From JBEKYD01 sp049511335 (GTDB lineage Bacteria > Acidobacteriota > Terriglobia > Bryobacterales > Bryobacteraceae), in the NCBI GenBank assembly GCA_049511335.1, contig JBEKYD010000004.1, positions 11,394 to 75,393 on the forward strand: a DNA stretch of 64,000 nucleotides, written 5' to 3'. The translations under genes and the position numbers were made by a program. Within the stretch, counting starts at the first letter, position 1, and each line of letters begins with the position of its first letter. Below, piece after piece: positions 44,238 through 52,923 of the stretch. The notes beneath the pieces were generated by a model, which saw only the letters and a list, made by a program, of their open reading frames with translations, did not search any database and was not told the origin of the DNA.

Positions 44238-45868
44238 AGCAGCTCTGGGTTGCGGCCGTGATCGGCGCCCTAACGCTGGTGAGTTTCTTCCAGTTTCCCG
44301 GCCACACCTGGCTGCAGCAGGACACCCAGATCTATGTGGCGATCATGGAGCACGAGCGCGACCCGCGCGTGCTGGCCAACGACATTCTGGTGGCTGAGTC
44401 GCACGTGGCCTTCACCCTATACGACGAGATCGCCCTGGCGGCGCGCAAAGTTACGGGCTTGGGTTTTCGCGAGGTGCTCGAAACCGAACAGCTTCTGACC
44501 AGAGCCTTGGGGATCTGGGGACTGTACCTGCTGGCCCTGGCCTTCCTGGACGGGCAGGCGGGCTTGTCGCTTCTAGCGGCGGCGATCGTTTCCCTCGGTG
44601 CTACCATCGCCGGGCCTGCCGTGTTGACCTTTGAATACGAGCCGTCGCCGCGCTCGCTTGCCTACCCGCTGGTGATGTGCGGGCTGGGGCTGGCGGCTGC
44701 CGGACGGCCGCGGGCTGCCACCATTGCGGGCGCCGTCGCTTTGCTATACCACCCCCCGTCGACCCTGCCGTTTTGCGCTTTGGTCGCATGGCTGGCGCTG
44801 CGGCGGCGCGATTTTCGAACCTGCCTGCCCATCGCGGCCGCGATTCTGCTGGTGGCCTTTTCGGCAAACTTTCAGGCGCAGGATGCCGCCGCCGGCTTTT
44901 TCCGCAAATTGACGCCCCTCGATGAGCGGCTGCAACGCATGCGGGCCGGTTACAACTGGATTTCGGGCTGGGGGACAAGCCTGATCCTGCACTGGCTGTC
45001 GGTGTTTGGAATTGCTTCGGGGGCGTGGCTTCGAGTGCGCCGCCACGGTTGTGGAGCAGGCGTTTTCGCCTGCAATCGCGGCCTTGTCATGGCATTGGCT
45101 GTAGTCGGAATCGTCAGTATGCCGATTTCCTGGTTGCTGCTGGACCGGGCGGGTTGGGCGTTCCTCTCCGAATTGCAGCCCATGCGAAACCTGTTGTGGA
45201 CCGCGCTCGCGGCGCAGATCTTCACGGCCATTGCCGGCCTCCGCGCGGCCGGGCAAGGCCGCTTAATGGAAGCTTTCGCTTGGCTGGCCGCGGCGTTTGC
45301 GTTTCCGGTCGAGGATGTATTCATCCGGCCGTGGGCCTGGCGTCAGGTGTTGGTTGTGGCCGGGCTGGCGGGACTGACCGCGGGCTTGGTTTGGTCCTCC
45401 AGACGGCGCGGTTTGAAATGGGTGCCGGCGGTTGCGGCAGCAACCGCTTTTTTCGTCATTCCGGGCTGGAGCCAGGTGGTCAATTATCCGCGCCTGCACA
45501 CTCCCGAACTGGCACAATTGATCGACTGGGCACGAACCGCCACGCCGCGTGACGCCGTATTTGCGTTTCCCGACTCGGACAAAAACGGCTATCCTGGCAT
45601 TTTCCGCGCCGAAGCCCTGCGCGCGGTCTACGTAGACTGGAAAGGCGGGGGCCAAGTCAATTTCCTGCCGCAATTCGCCGCCGAGTGGTGGTTTCGCTGG
45701 CAGCAGACCATGGACCGCCCGGTCGATCTCGCCAAATACGACGGCCTGGGGATTCGGTACGTCGTGGTGCGTTCCCCCAACCGGCTATCGCAATCGCCGG
45801 TTTTTGAGAATGCGCAGTACAGGGTGTACCGGGTGCTCCCTACTTCAGCAGCCGAATCGCCCCATTGA
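44234..45868 (+). CDS. Polytopic membrane protein, possible GT-C type
   Basis: About 544 residues from ATG 44234, coupled to the TPR gene. Some ten membrane segments. The first loop carries QQDTQIYVAIMEHERDPRVLANDILVAESHVAFTLYDE, reminiscent of the acidic first loop of lipid-linked glycosyltransferases but not conclusive. The C-terminal soluble part begins near QLIDWARTATPRDAVFAFPD. The last 29 bases overlap the convergent DUF4097 gene. Confidence 0.6.
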   Translation: MKQLWVAAVIGALTLVSFFQFPGHTWLQQDTQIYVAIMEHERDPRVLANDILVAESHVAFTLYDEIALAARKVTGLGFREVLETEQLLTRALGIWGLYLLALAFLDGQAGLSLLAAAIVSLGATIAGPAVLTFEYEPSPRSLAYPLVMCGLGLAAAGRPRAATIAGAVALLYHPPSTLPFCALVAWLALRRRDFRTCLPIAAAILLVAFSANFQAQDAAAGFFRKLTPLDERLQRMRAGYNWISGWGTSLILHWLSVFGIASGAWLRVRRHGCGAGVFACNRGLVMALAVVGIVSMPISWLLLDRAGWAFLSELQPMRNLLWTALAAQIFTAIAGLRAAGQGRLMEAFAWLAAAFAFPVEDVFIRPWAWRQVLVVAGLAGLTAGLVWSSRRRGLKWVPAVAAATAFFVIPGWSQVVNYPRLHTPELAQLIDWARTATPRDAVFAFPDSDKNGYPGIFRAEALRAVYVDWKGGGQVNFLPQFAAEWWFRWQQTMDRPVDLAKYDGLGIRYVVVRSPNRLSQSPVFENAQYRVYRVLPTSAAESPH

Positions 45869-46763
45869 CGGTGTTCAGATCGAACAACGGGCCGCCGGAA
45901 CCGATCGTTCCCTCCAACCGGTTCTTGCCGAGTTCGCCCTGCACGCGGAAATCGAAATCGGAAGTAATCGACCCATTGGTGGTATGGGCGTCGACGCGGG
46001 CGTTGGTGTCCGCCGGCAGATGCAGCGTAATCGAACTGTTCGAGGTGTGCGCTCGCACGTCGGAGCGAAAACCAGACGGCAGGGTAAGCTCCACCGAACC
46101 GTTGCTCGTCTCTGCCCGGACTTCGCCGCCGCCGTGCTCGATCGCCGCCCGAATACCGCCGTTGGAAGTGGTGGCGTCCAGACCCCCGCGCAGGCGCTCG
46201 GCATGGATATGTCCGTTCGAAGTATGGGCGTGGACGGCGCCTTCGATCAGGTCCAACTCCACCGGGCCATTGCTGGTTTCCGCGCCTAAATCTCCTTTCA
46301 GGTCGATCGCCCGGATTTCCCCGTTGGACGTGTGTAAATGCGCCGGCCCGGCGGTTCCGGTGACGTGGATGGAGCCGTTGGAAGCCGTGACCCGTTCCAG
46401 CGTAATGGTCTTGGGAACAAGTAGGGTAAAGCGCGCTCCCTGATTGTTGCGCCGCTCGGTGGGGCGAACCGCCCGTATGGTGACCGAATCCGGAGTGTGG
46501 TCAATGTCCACGCGCAGGGTATCGGCAGCCTCGGGCGTGGGACCGTACTTGGCGCCCAGGATGTCCACCGTATCCCGATCCGACCCGCTGATTTCCACGC
46601 TGCCGTTAAAGGTTTCGAGCGACAGCCTGCCGCCCGCGTGTAACGGGTAAGAGTAGTGGAAATCGCGTGTCACCCGCTGCATGTCCCCCCAGTCGTCGAT
46701 ATCGCAACCGGCCAGAAACAGGATCGGCAGCGGGAGCAGGAGTCGAAGAAAACCAGCGCGCAT
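45840..46763 (-). CDS. DUF4097-type beta-helix lipoprotein
   Basis: This 307-residue protein has a lipobox (LFLAGC, Cys20). The body contains a 17-24-residue repeat centred on (H/T)TSNG, as in LHTSNGEIRAI, AETSNGPVELDL, AHTSNGHIHAE, ATTSNGGIRAA, AETSNGSVELTL, AHTSNSSITLHL and AHTTNGSITSD. This is the adhesin-like beta-solenoid of DUF4097 proteins. Anchored to a membrane. Role unknown. Confidence 0.88.
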   Translation of the reverse strand: MRAGFLRLLLPLPILFLAGCDIDDWGDMQRVTRDFHYSYPLHAGGRLSLETFNGSVEISGSDRDTVDILGAKYGPTPEAADTLRVDIDHTPDSVTIRAVRPTERRNNQGARFTLLVPKTITLERVTASNGSIHVTGTAGPAHLHTSNGEIRAIDLKGDLGAETSNGPVELDLIEGAVHAHTSNGHIHAERLRGGLDATTSNGGIRAAIEHGGGEVRAETSNGSVELTLPSGFRSDVRAHTSNSSITLHLPADTNARVDAHTTNGSITSDFDFRVQGELGKNRLEGTIGSGGPLFDLNTVNGAIRLLK

Positions 46764-46820
46764 TGGGAACCTCCAAATCGCGATTTACGTATACCCCAGG
46801 AAGTTTGTTCCAGAAAGGAG

Positions 46821-46826
46821 TACAAT
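46821..46826 (+). promoter_or_regulatory. -10 element of the Yip1-type gene
   Basis: TACAAT ends ten bases before ATG 46837. The purine-rich AAAGGAG lies upstream of this hexamer rather than in ribosome-site position. Confidence 0.45.
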
Positions 46827-46836
46827 CGCCCTAAAT

Positions 46837-47586
46837 ATGACACCCGAAAATGCACCTGCCGTTGAGCCGCCCGCCGGATTGAGCGAATTCTCCCGCCTGA
46901 CCGGCGTTTTCTTTGAACCGGGGAAGACTTTTGCGGATATTGTGGCCCGGCCGCGATGGATCGTTCCCATGCTGCTGGTGATTCTGATCGGCTTGGCCGC
47001 CACCGTCCAGATGTCGCAACGGATCGGCTGGGAGCGCATCGTAAGCCATTCCTTCGACACCAGTTCACGGGCGCAAAACATGACCCCGCAACAGCGCCAA
47101 CAGGCCATCGAGACGGGGGTAAAGATTGCCAGCGTCATGGCCTATATCGGCCCGATAGTCGGCGTTCCGATCTATTTTCTGGTTGTGGCCGCGGTGCTTC
47201 TGGGCATCTTTGCCGGCATTCTCTCCGCGCCGGTGAAGTTCAAGCAGGCTTTCGCCGTGGTTTCTTATGCCAATTTACCCGGGGTTGTTTCCGGGATTCT
47301 GCTCATCGTCGTCTTGCAGCTTAAGAATCCCGACGAATTCAACGTGCAGAATCCCCTGGCATTCAATCCCGGCGCTTTCATGGACCCGCTGGCGACGTCC
47401 AAAGCTCTGTACTCGCTGGCAACCTCGATCGACCTGTTCACCTTGTGGACGATTGTGTTGATGGCCATCGGTTTCAAGGCGGCCGCCGGCAAGAAACTCT
47501 CGTCGAGCGGCGCGTTTCTGGCGGTGTTCCTGCCGTGGTGCGTGTGGGTCGGAGGCAAGGCGGCGCTGGCGGGATTGTTCTCGTAG
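46837..47586 (+). CDS. Yip1-family integral membrane protein
   Basis: This 249-residue protein begins with FSRLTGVFFEPGKTFADIVARPRWIVPMLLVILIGL, the usual Yip1-domain start in bacteria. Five membrane segments follow (VAYIGPIVGVPIYFLVVAAVLLG, AVVSYANLPGVVSGILLIVV, LFTLWTIVLMAIGF, AFLAVFLPWCVWVGG). Function in bacteria unknown. ATG 46837 chosen. REP repeats follow immediately. Confidence 0.85.
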   Translation: MTPENAPAVEPPAGLSEFSRLTGVFFEPGKTFADIVARPRWIVPMLLVILIGLAATVQMSQRIGWERIVSHSFDTSSRAQNMTPQQRQQAIETGVKIASVMAYIGPIVGVPIYFLVVAAVLLGIFAGILSAPVKFKQAFAVVSYANLPGVVSGILLIVVLQLKNPDEFNVQNPLAFNPGAFMDPLATSKALYSLATSIDLFTLWTIVLMAIGFKAAAGKKLSSSGAFLAVFLPWCVWVGGKAALAGLFS

Positions 47587-47590
47587 CCCG

Positions 47591-47732
47591 GTGGGACAGA
47601 CGATCGCCTTTTGTCGTCTGTCGTTCCCCGCCGATGCGCAACAGTGGGACAGACGATCGCCTTTTGTCGTCTCTCGTTCCCCGCTGAAGCAGAATCACCC
47701 GACAGACGACGAAAAACGATCGTCTGTCCCAC
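47591..47732. repeat. REP-like repeats, copy B (half unit plus full unit)
   Basis: A left half unit (47591-47643) is followed by a full 89-bp palindrome (47644-47732). Both start GTGGGACAGACGATCG; the full unit ends in the complement. Lies just before the RAYT gene. Confidence 0.88.
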
Positions 47733-47793
47733 CAGAATCTCACTTGTTTTGAGAAAAACCCGGCGTGACGGGCACTACTTCCCCGGAATCACG

Positions 47794-48420
47794 ATGGCAT
47801 TCACACGCAGGCACCTCCCCCACTGGATTCCAGGCGAGGCCGCCGTCTTCGCGACCTGGCGCTTAGCCGGCTCGCTCCCCGCTCAGCCGGAGATACTGGA
47901 GTGGGACAGACGATCGCCTTTTGTCGTCTGTCGCTCCCCGCTGAAGCCCAACCGCCCGACAGACGACAAAAAACGATCGTCTGTCCCACTTCCTGGCCCG
48001 CTCTGGCTGCAAGAACCGCGAATCGCCTCCGTGGTGGTGGACGCGCTCCTTTATGGCGAGACGGAGCGGCAGTTCTATCGGCTCCTCGCGTGGGTCGTCA
48101 TGCCCAATCACGTCCATGCAATCTTGCAGCCCGATTCTCCCATGCCCACCATCATGCGATGGCTCAAGGGGAGAACCGGTCGCGTGGCGAACCGGATTTT
48201 AGGCCGCACCGGAGCGGCCTTCTGGCAGGACGAGTCTTTCGACCGTTGGATCCGCTCCGAGGACGAGCTTCGGTATTTTGTCGAATACGTGGAAAACAAC
48301 CCGCTAAAAGCAGGCCTGGCCGAGAGCAAAGAGCAGTGGCCATGGTCAAGTGCGGGCTGGGGCAAAGGTAGCAACGGTGGGACAGACGACCGCCTTCTGT
48401 CGCCTGTCATCCTCCGCTGA
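47794..48420 (+). CDS. RAYT (REP-associated tyrosine transposase), with a REP unit in its frame
   Basis: ATG 47794 gives 208 residues. The Y1/IS200-like signatures are FATWRLAGSLP near the N-terminus, VVMPNHVHAIL with the HUH metal site (His-x-His), AFWQDESFDRWIRSEDEL, and the catalytic-Tyr helix RYFVEYVENNPLKAGL. RAYTs cleave and move REP palindromes. Residues about 36-65 (WDRRSPFVVCRS...DDKKRSSVPL) are encoded by REP copy C and break the normal chain between PEILE and GPLWLQEP, but the frame stays open. The last ~14 residues come from REP copy D. Activity is therefore uncertain. Confidence 0.9.
   Translation: MAFTRRHLPHWIPGEAAVFATWRLAGSLPAQPEILEWDRRSPFVVCRSPLKPNRPTDDKKRSSVPLPGPLWLQEPRIASVVVDALLYGETERQFYRLLAWVVMPNHVHAILQPDSPMPTIMRWLKGRTGRVANRILGRTGAAFWQDESFDRWIRSEDELRYFVEYVENNPLKAGLAESKEQWPWSSAGWGKGSNGGTDDRLLSPVILR
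47901..47989. repeat. REP-like repeat, copy C, inside the RAYT coding sequence
   Basis: A complete 89-bp palindrome (GTGGGACAGACGATCG...CGATCGTCTGTCCCAC). It adds roughly 30 codons in frame to the RAYT. Confidence 0.9.
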
Positions 48421-48465
48421 TGCGCAAGCGCTTGACAGACGACCAAGAGCGATCGTCTGTCCTAC
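48377..48465. repeat. REP-like repeat, copy D
   Basis: An 89-bp unit with a few changes (ACGACCG, GTCCTAC). It supplies the RAYT stop codon and last residues. Confidence 0.85.
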
Positions 48466-48490
48466 TCTTCCACCTGCCTGACAGACTGGG

Positions 48491-48573
48491 GTGGGACAGA
48501 CCATCGCTTTCCGTGGTCTGTCAGCCGGACCGAGCGCAACCGCCCGACAGACGACAAAAAACGATCGTCCCAC
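48491..48573. repeat. REP-like repeat, copy E
   Basis: An 83-bp unit, GTGGGACAGACCATCG to CGATCGTCCCAC, slightly shortened in the right arm. It lies between the RAYT and the subtilase stop. Confidence 0.85.
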
Positions 48574-48578
48574 TTTGT

Positions 48579-51500
48579 CTACTGCACCGGTATGGTAGCC
48601 GTCTCGGTTGTCTTGCCGCCGATGGACAGCGAGATTGGCACCGCCGATCCGGTCGGAGTATTGGCCGCCAACTGCACGTCGATCTGAAACAGCCCGGGGA
48701 AGCCTGGCGCAAGGCCCGGGAACAAGACCGTCGCGTTCTGCCCTCCTACGGTCACGGTCGGCGTGGGGGTCGTCGAGAGAGGCGACGCCACTGCCGGCGT
48801 CCCGCTATACGGCTGGTTCGATACCGGTCCCAGTCCGTTGGCCCAAAGAGTAATGAAGTAGTTGTTGGCGGCGCCGCGCTTGGCCGGATTGCCGGTCGTG
48901 ATCAGTGCGCCTGTTGGATCCGTGGCGATAGCAGTGCCGCCGTTGTAGTTGAAAAACGTCGGCGAAGAGTTCGCGATGTTGACGGTCATTACATTGGACG
49001 AGATTCCATTATCGCCGGTCACCTTCACCTGCGCGGAGGAATACCCCTGGAGCTCCCACGGAGCAAAAGCATTTATCTGCGTCGGACTGACATAGACGAT
49101 ATAACCGGGATAAGTCACCCCGTTGCCCACGTCGAAACTAACCGTCACCGTGTCGATTTGGAGCGGCAGGTTGGCGAAGGTGTTGGAAGCGGTGTAGCTA
49201 CTGCTGGTGAAGCCCGAGCCATATAGCGAGACGTAGGAGCCCGGAGCGATGGTTGTGACTCCGGCGGCTGCATCCGACACGCTACTTAGCGAGGGCGCGC
49301 TTACCACGTAACCGTAGACTTGGATAGTTTGCCCCACAATCGAATTCAAGTTGATGTTGAGAAGCGACGTTGCGGTACTCGCTGGCAGTACGGCGTCGAA
49401 ATATAGGAAGCCGTAGGAATCGGTTCGGCAAGTGATGGAGCTTGTGCTCGAGGCCGGCGAGCACGCCGGGCCGCTCGAAGCGCTCTTCAGCGTCAGACCG
49501 TTCGCGGCGCTGATGAGAATGGGAGCATTGGCGATGCCCGCGCCGGTGATATCGGTAATCTGCAGCACCGGATATCCGGTAGGGTTCACATCCGAGCCGC
49601 CGGTCCCTTCGTAGTAATAGTTATTGTTGCTGTCGCAGCACGAAAGGAACGTGATCACGTTGTAACCGTAGCTCGCGCCGCCCGGAACAATGAACATGAA
49701 CGGAATCCGCAGCGTAGTGGCCGAGCCGGTGACAACCACCGCACCGGAATATTCACCCACCGCGGGCAGCGTCCCCGACAGCGTCACGATGAGAGTCGAC
49801 GTGGCGCCGGCAGCCAGCGTGGCGCTCGATAGCGTTGCCGTGAGCTTGGTGGTTCCCGGCAAGGTGACGGGTGTTACAACTCCACCATCGATGGGCGTAT
49901 TGGCTGTGCAGCAACTTACGCTGGCAGCTAAGGTCGCCGAACCGGAGCCGATATTGGTCAATGTGATCGCAACGGGCGATGGCGCCGAGCTGACGATGCC
50001 AAAGGAAACTGAAGAGGGAACCGCCGTCACGTTTGCCGCGATCGCCGTCCCTGCATTCAGGAGGCCGGCGCCCATCCACTCGGCGTCCACCGGCAGTCCG
50101 TAGTAATCTTCCGCGGTGACCGACTGCGCCGACGCATTGTTCACCAGCAGGGACTTGATCTGCTGGCCGTTGAGAGACGGGTGAGCCTGCTTCATCAGCG
50201 CGGCCGCGCCGGCGGTCAAAGGAGCGGCGAAGCTGGTGCCATCGGCGGCCGCGAAGCCGTTGGCCGTATACAGGATTCCGTTAGGGTCGAAGGTCTCTCC
50301 CGCCATGTACATGCCTGTCGCGGAGGGTAGGTAATAGTCGTTCGGATCGGGCGAGAGATCCGGATCGTCGCCGCCGGTAGCCACCAGGTCGGGCTTGATT
50401 CTCCCGTCCGGAGTCGGACCGAAGGAGGAATAACTGGCCAGCAGGTTGGCGCCAGCGGAGGGACTAAAGGCGAAGTCGTTGCTATAACTGGTCAGGTCTA
50501 TTTCCGCGCCGGCCGTATCGATGGTCACCGTTGCGCCGGGGTGCGCGTCGATATAAGCCTTCAGGTTCAAGCCGTCGGAATTCGAGATCACCACGCCGGG
50601 ACCGTACTCGTAGATGCCTTCGGCGTAGGGTGCGCTGTAGATCGAGGTTGAATTGGATTGATACCAGACGAAGCCGATGGCGCCGGCATTCTGGGCGTTC
50701 AACGCCTGTTGGTCGTAGACGCCGTTGGAGTCGGTGTTGACGGGGCAACTGGCGGTCACCTGAATCAAGGCAAACTTGCCGTTGAGCGAGTTGGCCGCAA
50801 GGGGAACACAGGCGAGACCGGTGCCGTCCAGCAACGCCACGTCCACGAGTGGAGCGACGTTGGCGCCGTCTACGGAAGGATAGAAGATCGAGTCGCTCAT
50901 CATCGCCTGGATGTGCTGCAAATTGGAAGGCGCGCCTGAAGCGTTCACCGAGACCGCGGGCATCATGGCGTGTGAGTTGAGGGTGGCGCCGACCGCGATC
51001 GCATCGGGAGCGTTGGACGGAGAATTGATCGTATTGAAAGCCGGGTAGTAGAGAAGTCCGTCGCCGCCGCCGTCGCCGTCCGCAACCAGCACTGTCTTGC
51101 CAGCCATCACCGCGGCTTCGTACGCGGACGCTACCGGGTCGCTCGAGGCAGGGCCGATAGCCTGGCTGCCCCAGGAAGTCGTAATCACGTCCATGCCGTC
51201 CGTCACGGCGTCGTCCACGGCGTTGATCATGGATTCGTCGGTGGCGAAACCGAACGAGCCTGCAATCTTGTAGTTCCCAATCCACGCCTTGGGCGCCATC
51301 CCCTGGAGCGTGATGGTGCCGCCGGTGGACGATATCGCGGGCGCGGTGACGGCGTTGCCGGCGGCTACCGATGCCACGGCGCTGCCGTGTCCCCAGCGGT
51401 CCCGCGGCGTGTAATCGTCAGGCAGGGAATCGGCCGCAAAATTGGCCGGATTCGATCCCACCGCCAGCAGCCGCACATAACTTCGCGCCACGATGACCTT

Positions 51501-52223
51501 GCTGTTGGTGAAAGCACAGTCCGCGGTGGAGCTGGAGTTATAGGTCCAGCCGGCCGGATATTCGCTGGCGGTCGGCTGGCAAATCGGGAAACCCGCCGGC
51601 GTGCTCAGGCTCGAATCCTGAAACATCGGGTTCGAGAGCTCCACGCCCGAATCTAAAATGCCGATTTTCACGCCCGCGCCCGCGCTCGTCGACCCTCCCA
51701 GCGCCGACCACGCCGCCGGCCCGTTGACCAATTGCACGGCACGGTCGAGCTTCGCAGTGAACCGGCGCATGGGCGTAACCGAAGCTACGCCGGGAATGCT
51801 CTGGAGTTCTTCGATGCCGTGCCCCGGCGCCACCACGAACAGCGCGTTCAGCACTCCCGAAACCCGGCTGGTGACCTGAATATTGCGCGCCTGCAAGGTC
51901 TGAATCATCGCCTGCTGGCGCGTTTCGATTTGAGCGCGATACGCCTTCCCCTGGGCTGTCGCGGCCTCTTCCGCCGTGCGATACTGCGCCAAAACCGGGG
52001 CATCCGCCAGAACCATTACGTAACGGTTCGGGATTACTCTGGGATGCTCGGCCAAAGGCTTGACTCTGCCAGCGGTCCGCCCGGCCATGGCAGCGTGGCG
52101 CTTGGGCAGAGGGCGTTGTTGCCCGAAAGCCGGCAGGGCACAGAGGCCGGATACTAGCGACAGCACAAGCAAGGCGCGTGAACGCGCGGAACTCACAGAA
52201 GACATGCTGAATGGACGTGACAT
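48579..52223 (-). CDS. Secreted subtilisin-family protease with TIGR03437-type C-terminal domain
   Basis: This 1214-residue protein has a signal peptide (ALLVLSLVSGLCALPAFGQ), an I9-like propeptide (IPNRYVMVLADAP...), and the S8 triad in GILDSGVE (Asp), GHGSAVASVAAG (His) and GTSFAAPLTAGAAALMKQ (Ser). A protease-associated-type insert lies between His and Ser. After Ser come Ig-like domains and the TIGR03437-type end (VTTIAPGSYVSLYGSGF ... VTVGGQNATVLFPGLAPGFPGLFQIDVQLA) shared with the protein at 7254-9020. Extracellular protein breakdown is likely. Confidence 0.92.
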   Translation of the reverse strand: MSRPFSMSSVSSARSRALLVLSLVSGLCALPAFGQQRPLPKRHAAMAGRTAGRVKPLAEHPRVIPNRYVMVLADAPVLAQYRTAEEAATAQGKAYRAQIETRQQAMIQTLQARNIQVTSRVSGVLNALFVVAPGHGIEELQSIPGVASVTPMRRFTAKLDRAVQLVNGPAAWSALGGSTSAGAGVKIGILDSGVELSNPMFQDSSLSTPAGFPICQPTASEYPAGWTYNSSSTADCAFTNSKVIVARSYVRLLAVGSNPANFAADSLPDDYTPRDRWGHGSAVASVAAGNAVTAPAISSTGGTITLQGMAPKAWIGNYKIAGSFGFATDESMINAVDDAVTDGMDVITTSWGSQAIGPASSDPVASAYEAAVMAGKTVLVADGDGGGDGLLYYPAFNTINSPSNAPDAIAVGATLNSHAMMPAVSVNASGAPSNLQHIQAMMSDSIFYPSVDGANVAPLVDVALLDGTGLACVPLAANSLNGKFALIQVTASCPVNTDSNGVYDQQALNAQNAGAIGFVWYQSNSTSIYSAPYAEGIYEYGPGVVISNSDGLNLKAYIDAHPGATVTIDTAGAEIDLTSYSNDFAFSPSAGANLLASYSSFGPTPDGRIKPDLVATGGDDPDLSPDPNDYYLPSATGMYMAGETFDPNGILYTANGFAAADGTSFAAPLTAGAAALMKQAHPSLNGQQIKSLLVNNASAQSVTAEDYYGLPVDAEWMGAGLLNAGTAIAANVTAVPSSVSFGIVSSAPSPVAITLTNIGSGSATLAASVSCCTANTPIDGGVVTPVTLPGTTKLTATLSSATLAAGATSTLIVTLSGTLPAVGEYSGAVVVTGSATTLRIPFMFIVPGGASYGYNVITFLSCCDSNNNYYYEGTGGSDVNPTGYPVLQITDITGAGIANAPILISAANGLTLKSASSGPACSPASSTSSITCRTDSYGFLYFDAVLPASTATSLLNINLNSIVGQTIQVYGYVVSAPSLSSVSDAAAGVTTIAPGSYVSLYGSGFTSSSYTASNTFANLPLQIDTVTVSFDVGNGVTYPGYIVYVSPTQINAFAPWELQGYSSAQVKVTGDNGISSNVMTVNIANSSPTFFNYNGGTAIATDPTGALITTGNPAKRGAANNYFITLWANGLGPVSNQPYSGTPAVASPLSTTPTPTVTVGGQNATVLFPGLAPGFPGLFQIDVQLAANTPTGSAVPISLSIGGKTTETATIPVQ

Positions 52224-52323
52224 AAATATGGCAAGTTTCGTTAAGAATTCTTTACCGGCGGGCCAATGCTACTCCCTAATGGTATCGCCAATCTGAACCC
52301 GGAAGGTTCCCGAAACTCTCTGG

Positions 52324-52923
52324 TCAACCGAAGATCACGCGGCGGCCTTCGATCGAGTAAGCGCGGGTGGTCACCAGGCGGATGGCCTCGCTATAAATAC
52401 GATGCTCTTCGCCGAGAATTCGCGCGGACAACGAGTCCACCGTGTCGTCCTCCATCACCGGCACCGCGGCCTGCAGAACGATCGGGCCGGAGTCGAGAGC
52501 TTCATCCACGAAATGCACGGTGCATCCGCTGATCTTGACGCCGTGCTCCAGCGCCTGGTGCTGCGCATCGAGACCGGGAAACGACGGCAGCAGCGAAGGG
52601 TGAATGTTGAGAATTCGATGGGGGAATTCCCGAATGAACGTTCCGCTCAGCAGCCGCATGAATCCGGCCAGACAAACCAGGTCTACATGGCGCCGCTTCA
52701 GTTCGGATAATAACCCTGCGTCGTAAACCTGGCGGTCCAGACCTTTGGACGGAAGCAAGACGGCCGTGAAGCCGCGGCGCCGCGCCGCTTCGAGACCGGG
52801 CGCATCCCCGCGGTTGCCGATTACGACGGCGATCTCGGCCTCCAGTTCACCGCGCGCGATACGATCGGCGATGGCTTCGAAATTGGACCCGCGTCCGGAG
52901 ATGAGAATGCCCAAGCGGGTCAT
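52324..52923 (-). CDS. purN: Phosphoribosylglycinamide formyltransferase
   Basis: ATG 52923 overlaps the purM stop (ATGA). About 199 residues. RLGILISGRGSNFEAIADRI opens the protein. The catalytic Asn/His lie in RILNIHPSLLPSFPG and the Asp in TVHFVDEALDSGPIVLQ. It transfers the formyl group of 10-formyl-THF to GAR, step 3 of purine synthesis. Upstream in-frame codons belong to purM. Confidence 0.94.
   Translation of the reverse strand: MTRLGILISGRGSNFEAIADRIARGELEAEIAVVIGNRGDAPGLEAARRRGFTAVLLPSKGLDRQVYDAGLLSELKRRHVDLVCLAGFMRLLSGTFIREFPHRILNIHPSLLPSFPGLDAQHQALEHGVKISGCTVHFVDEALDSGPIVLQAAVPVMEDDTVDSLSARILGEEHRIYSEAIRLVTTRAYSIEGRRVIFG

Noticed and set aside
47591..48573. CRISPR array from regularly repeated units
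   Set aside because: Units are palindromic REP elements of about 89 bp with irregular spacing and a RAYT among them; no spacers or cas genes.
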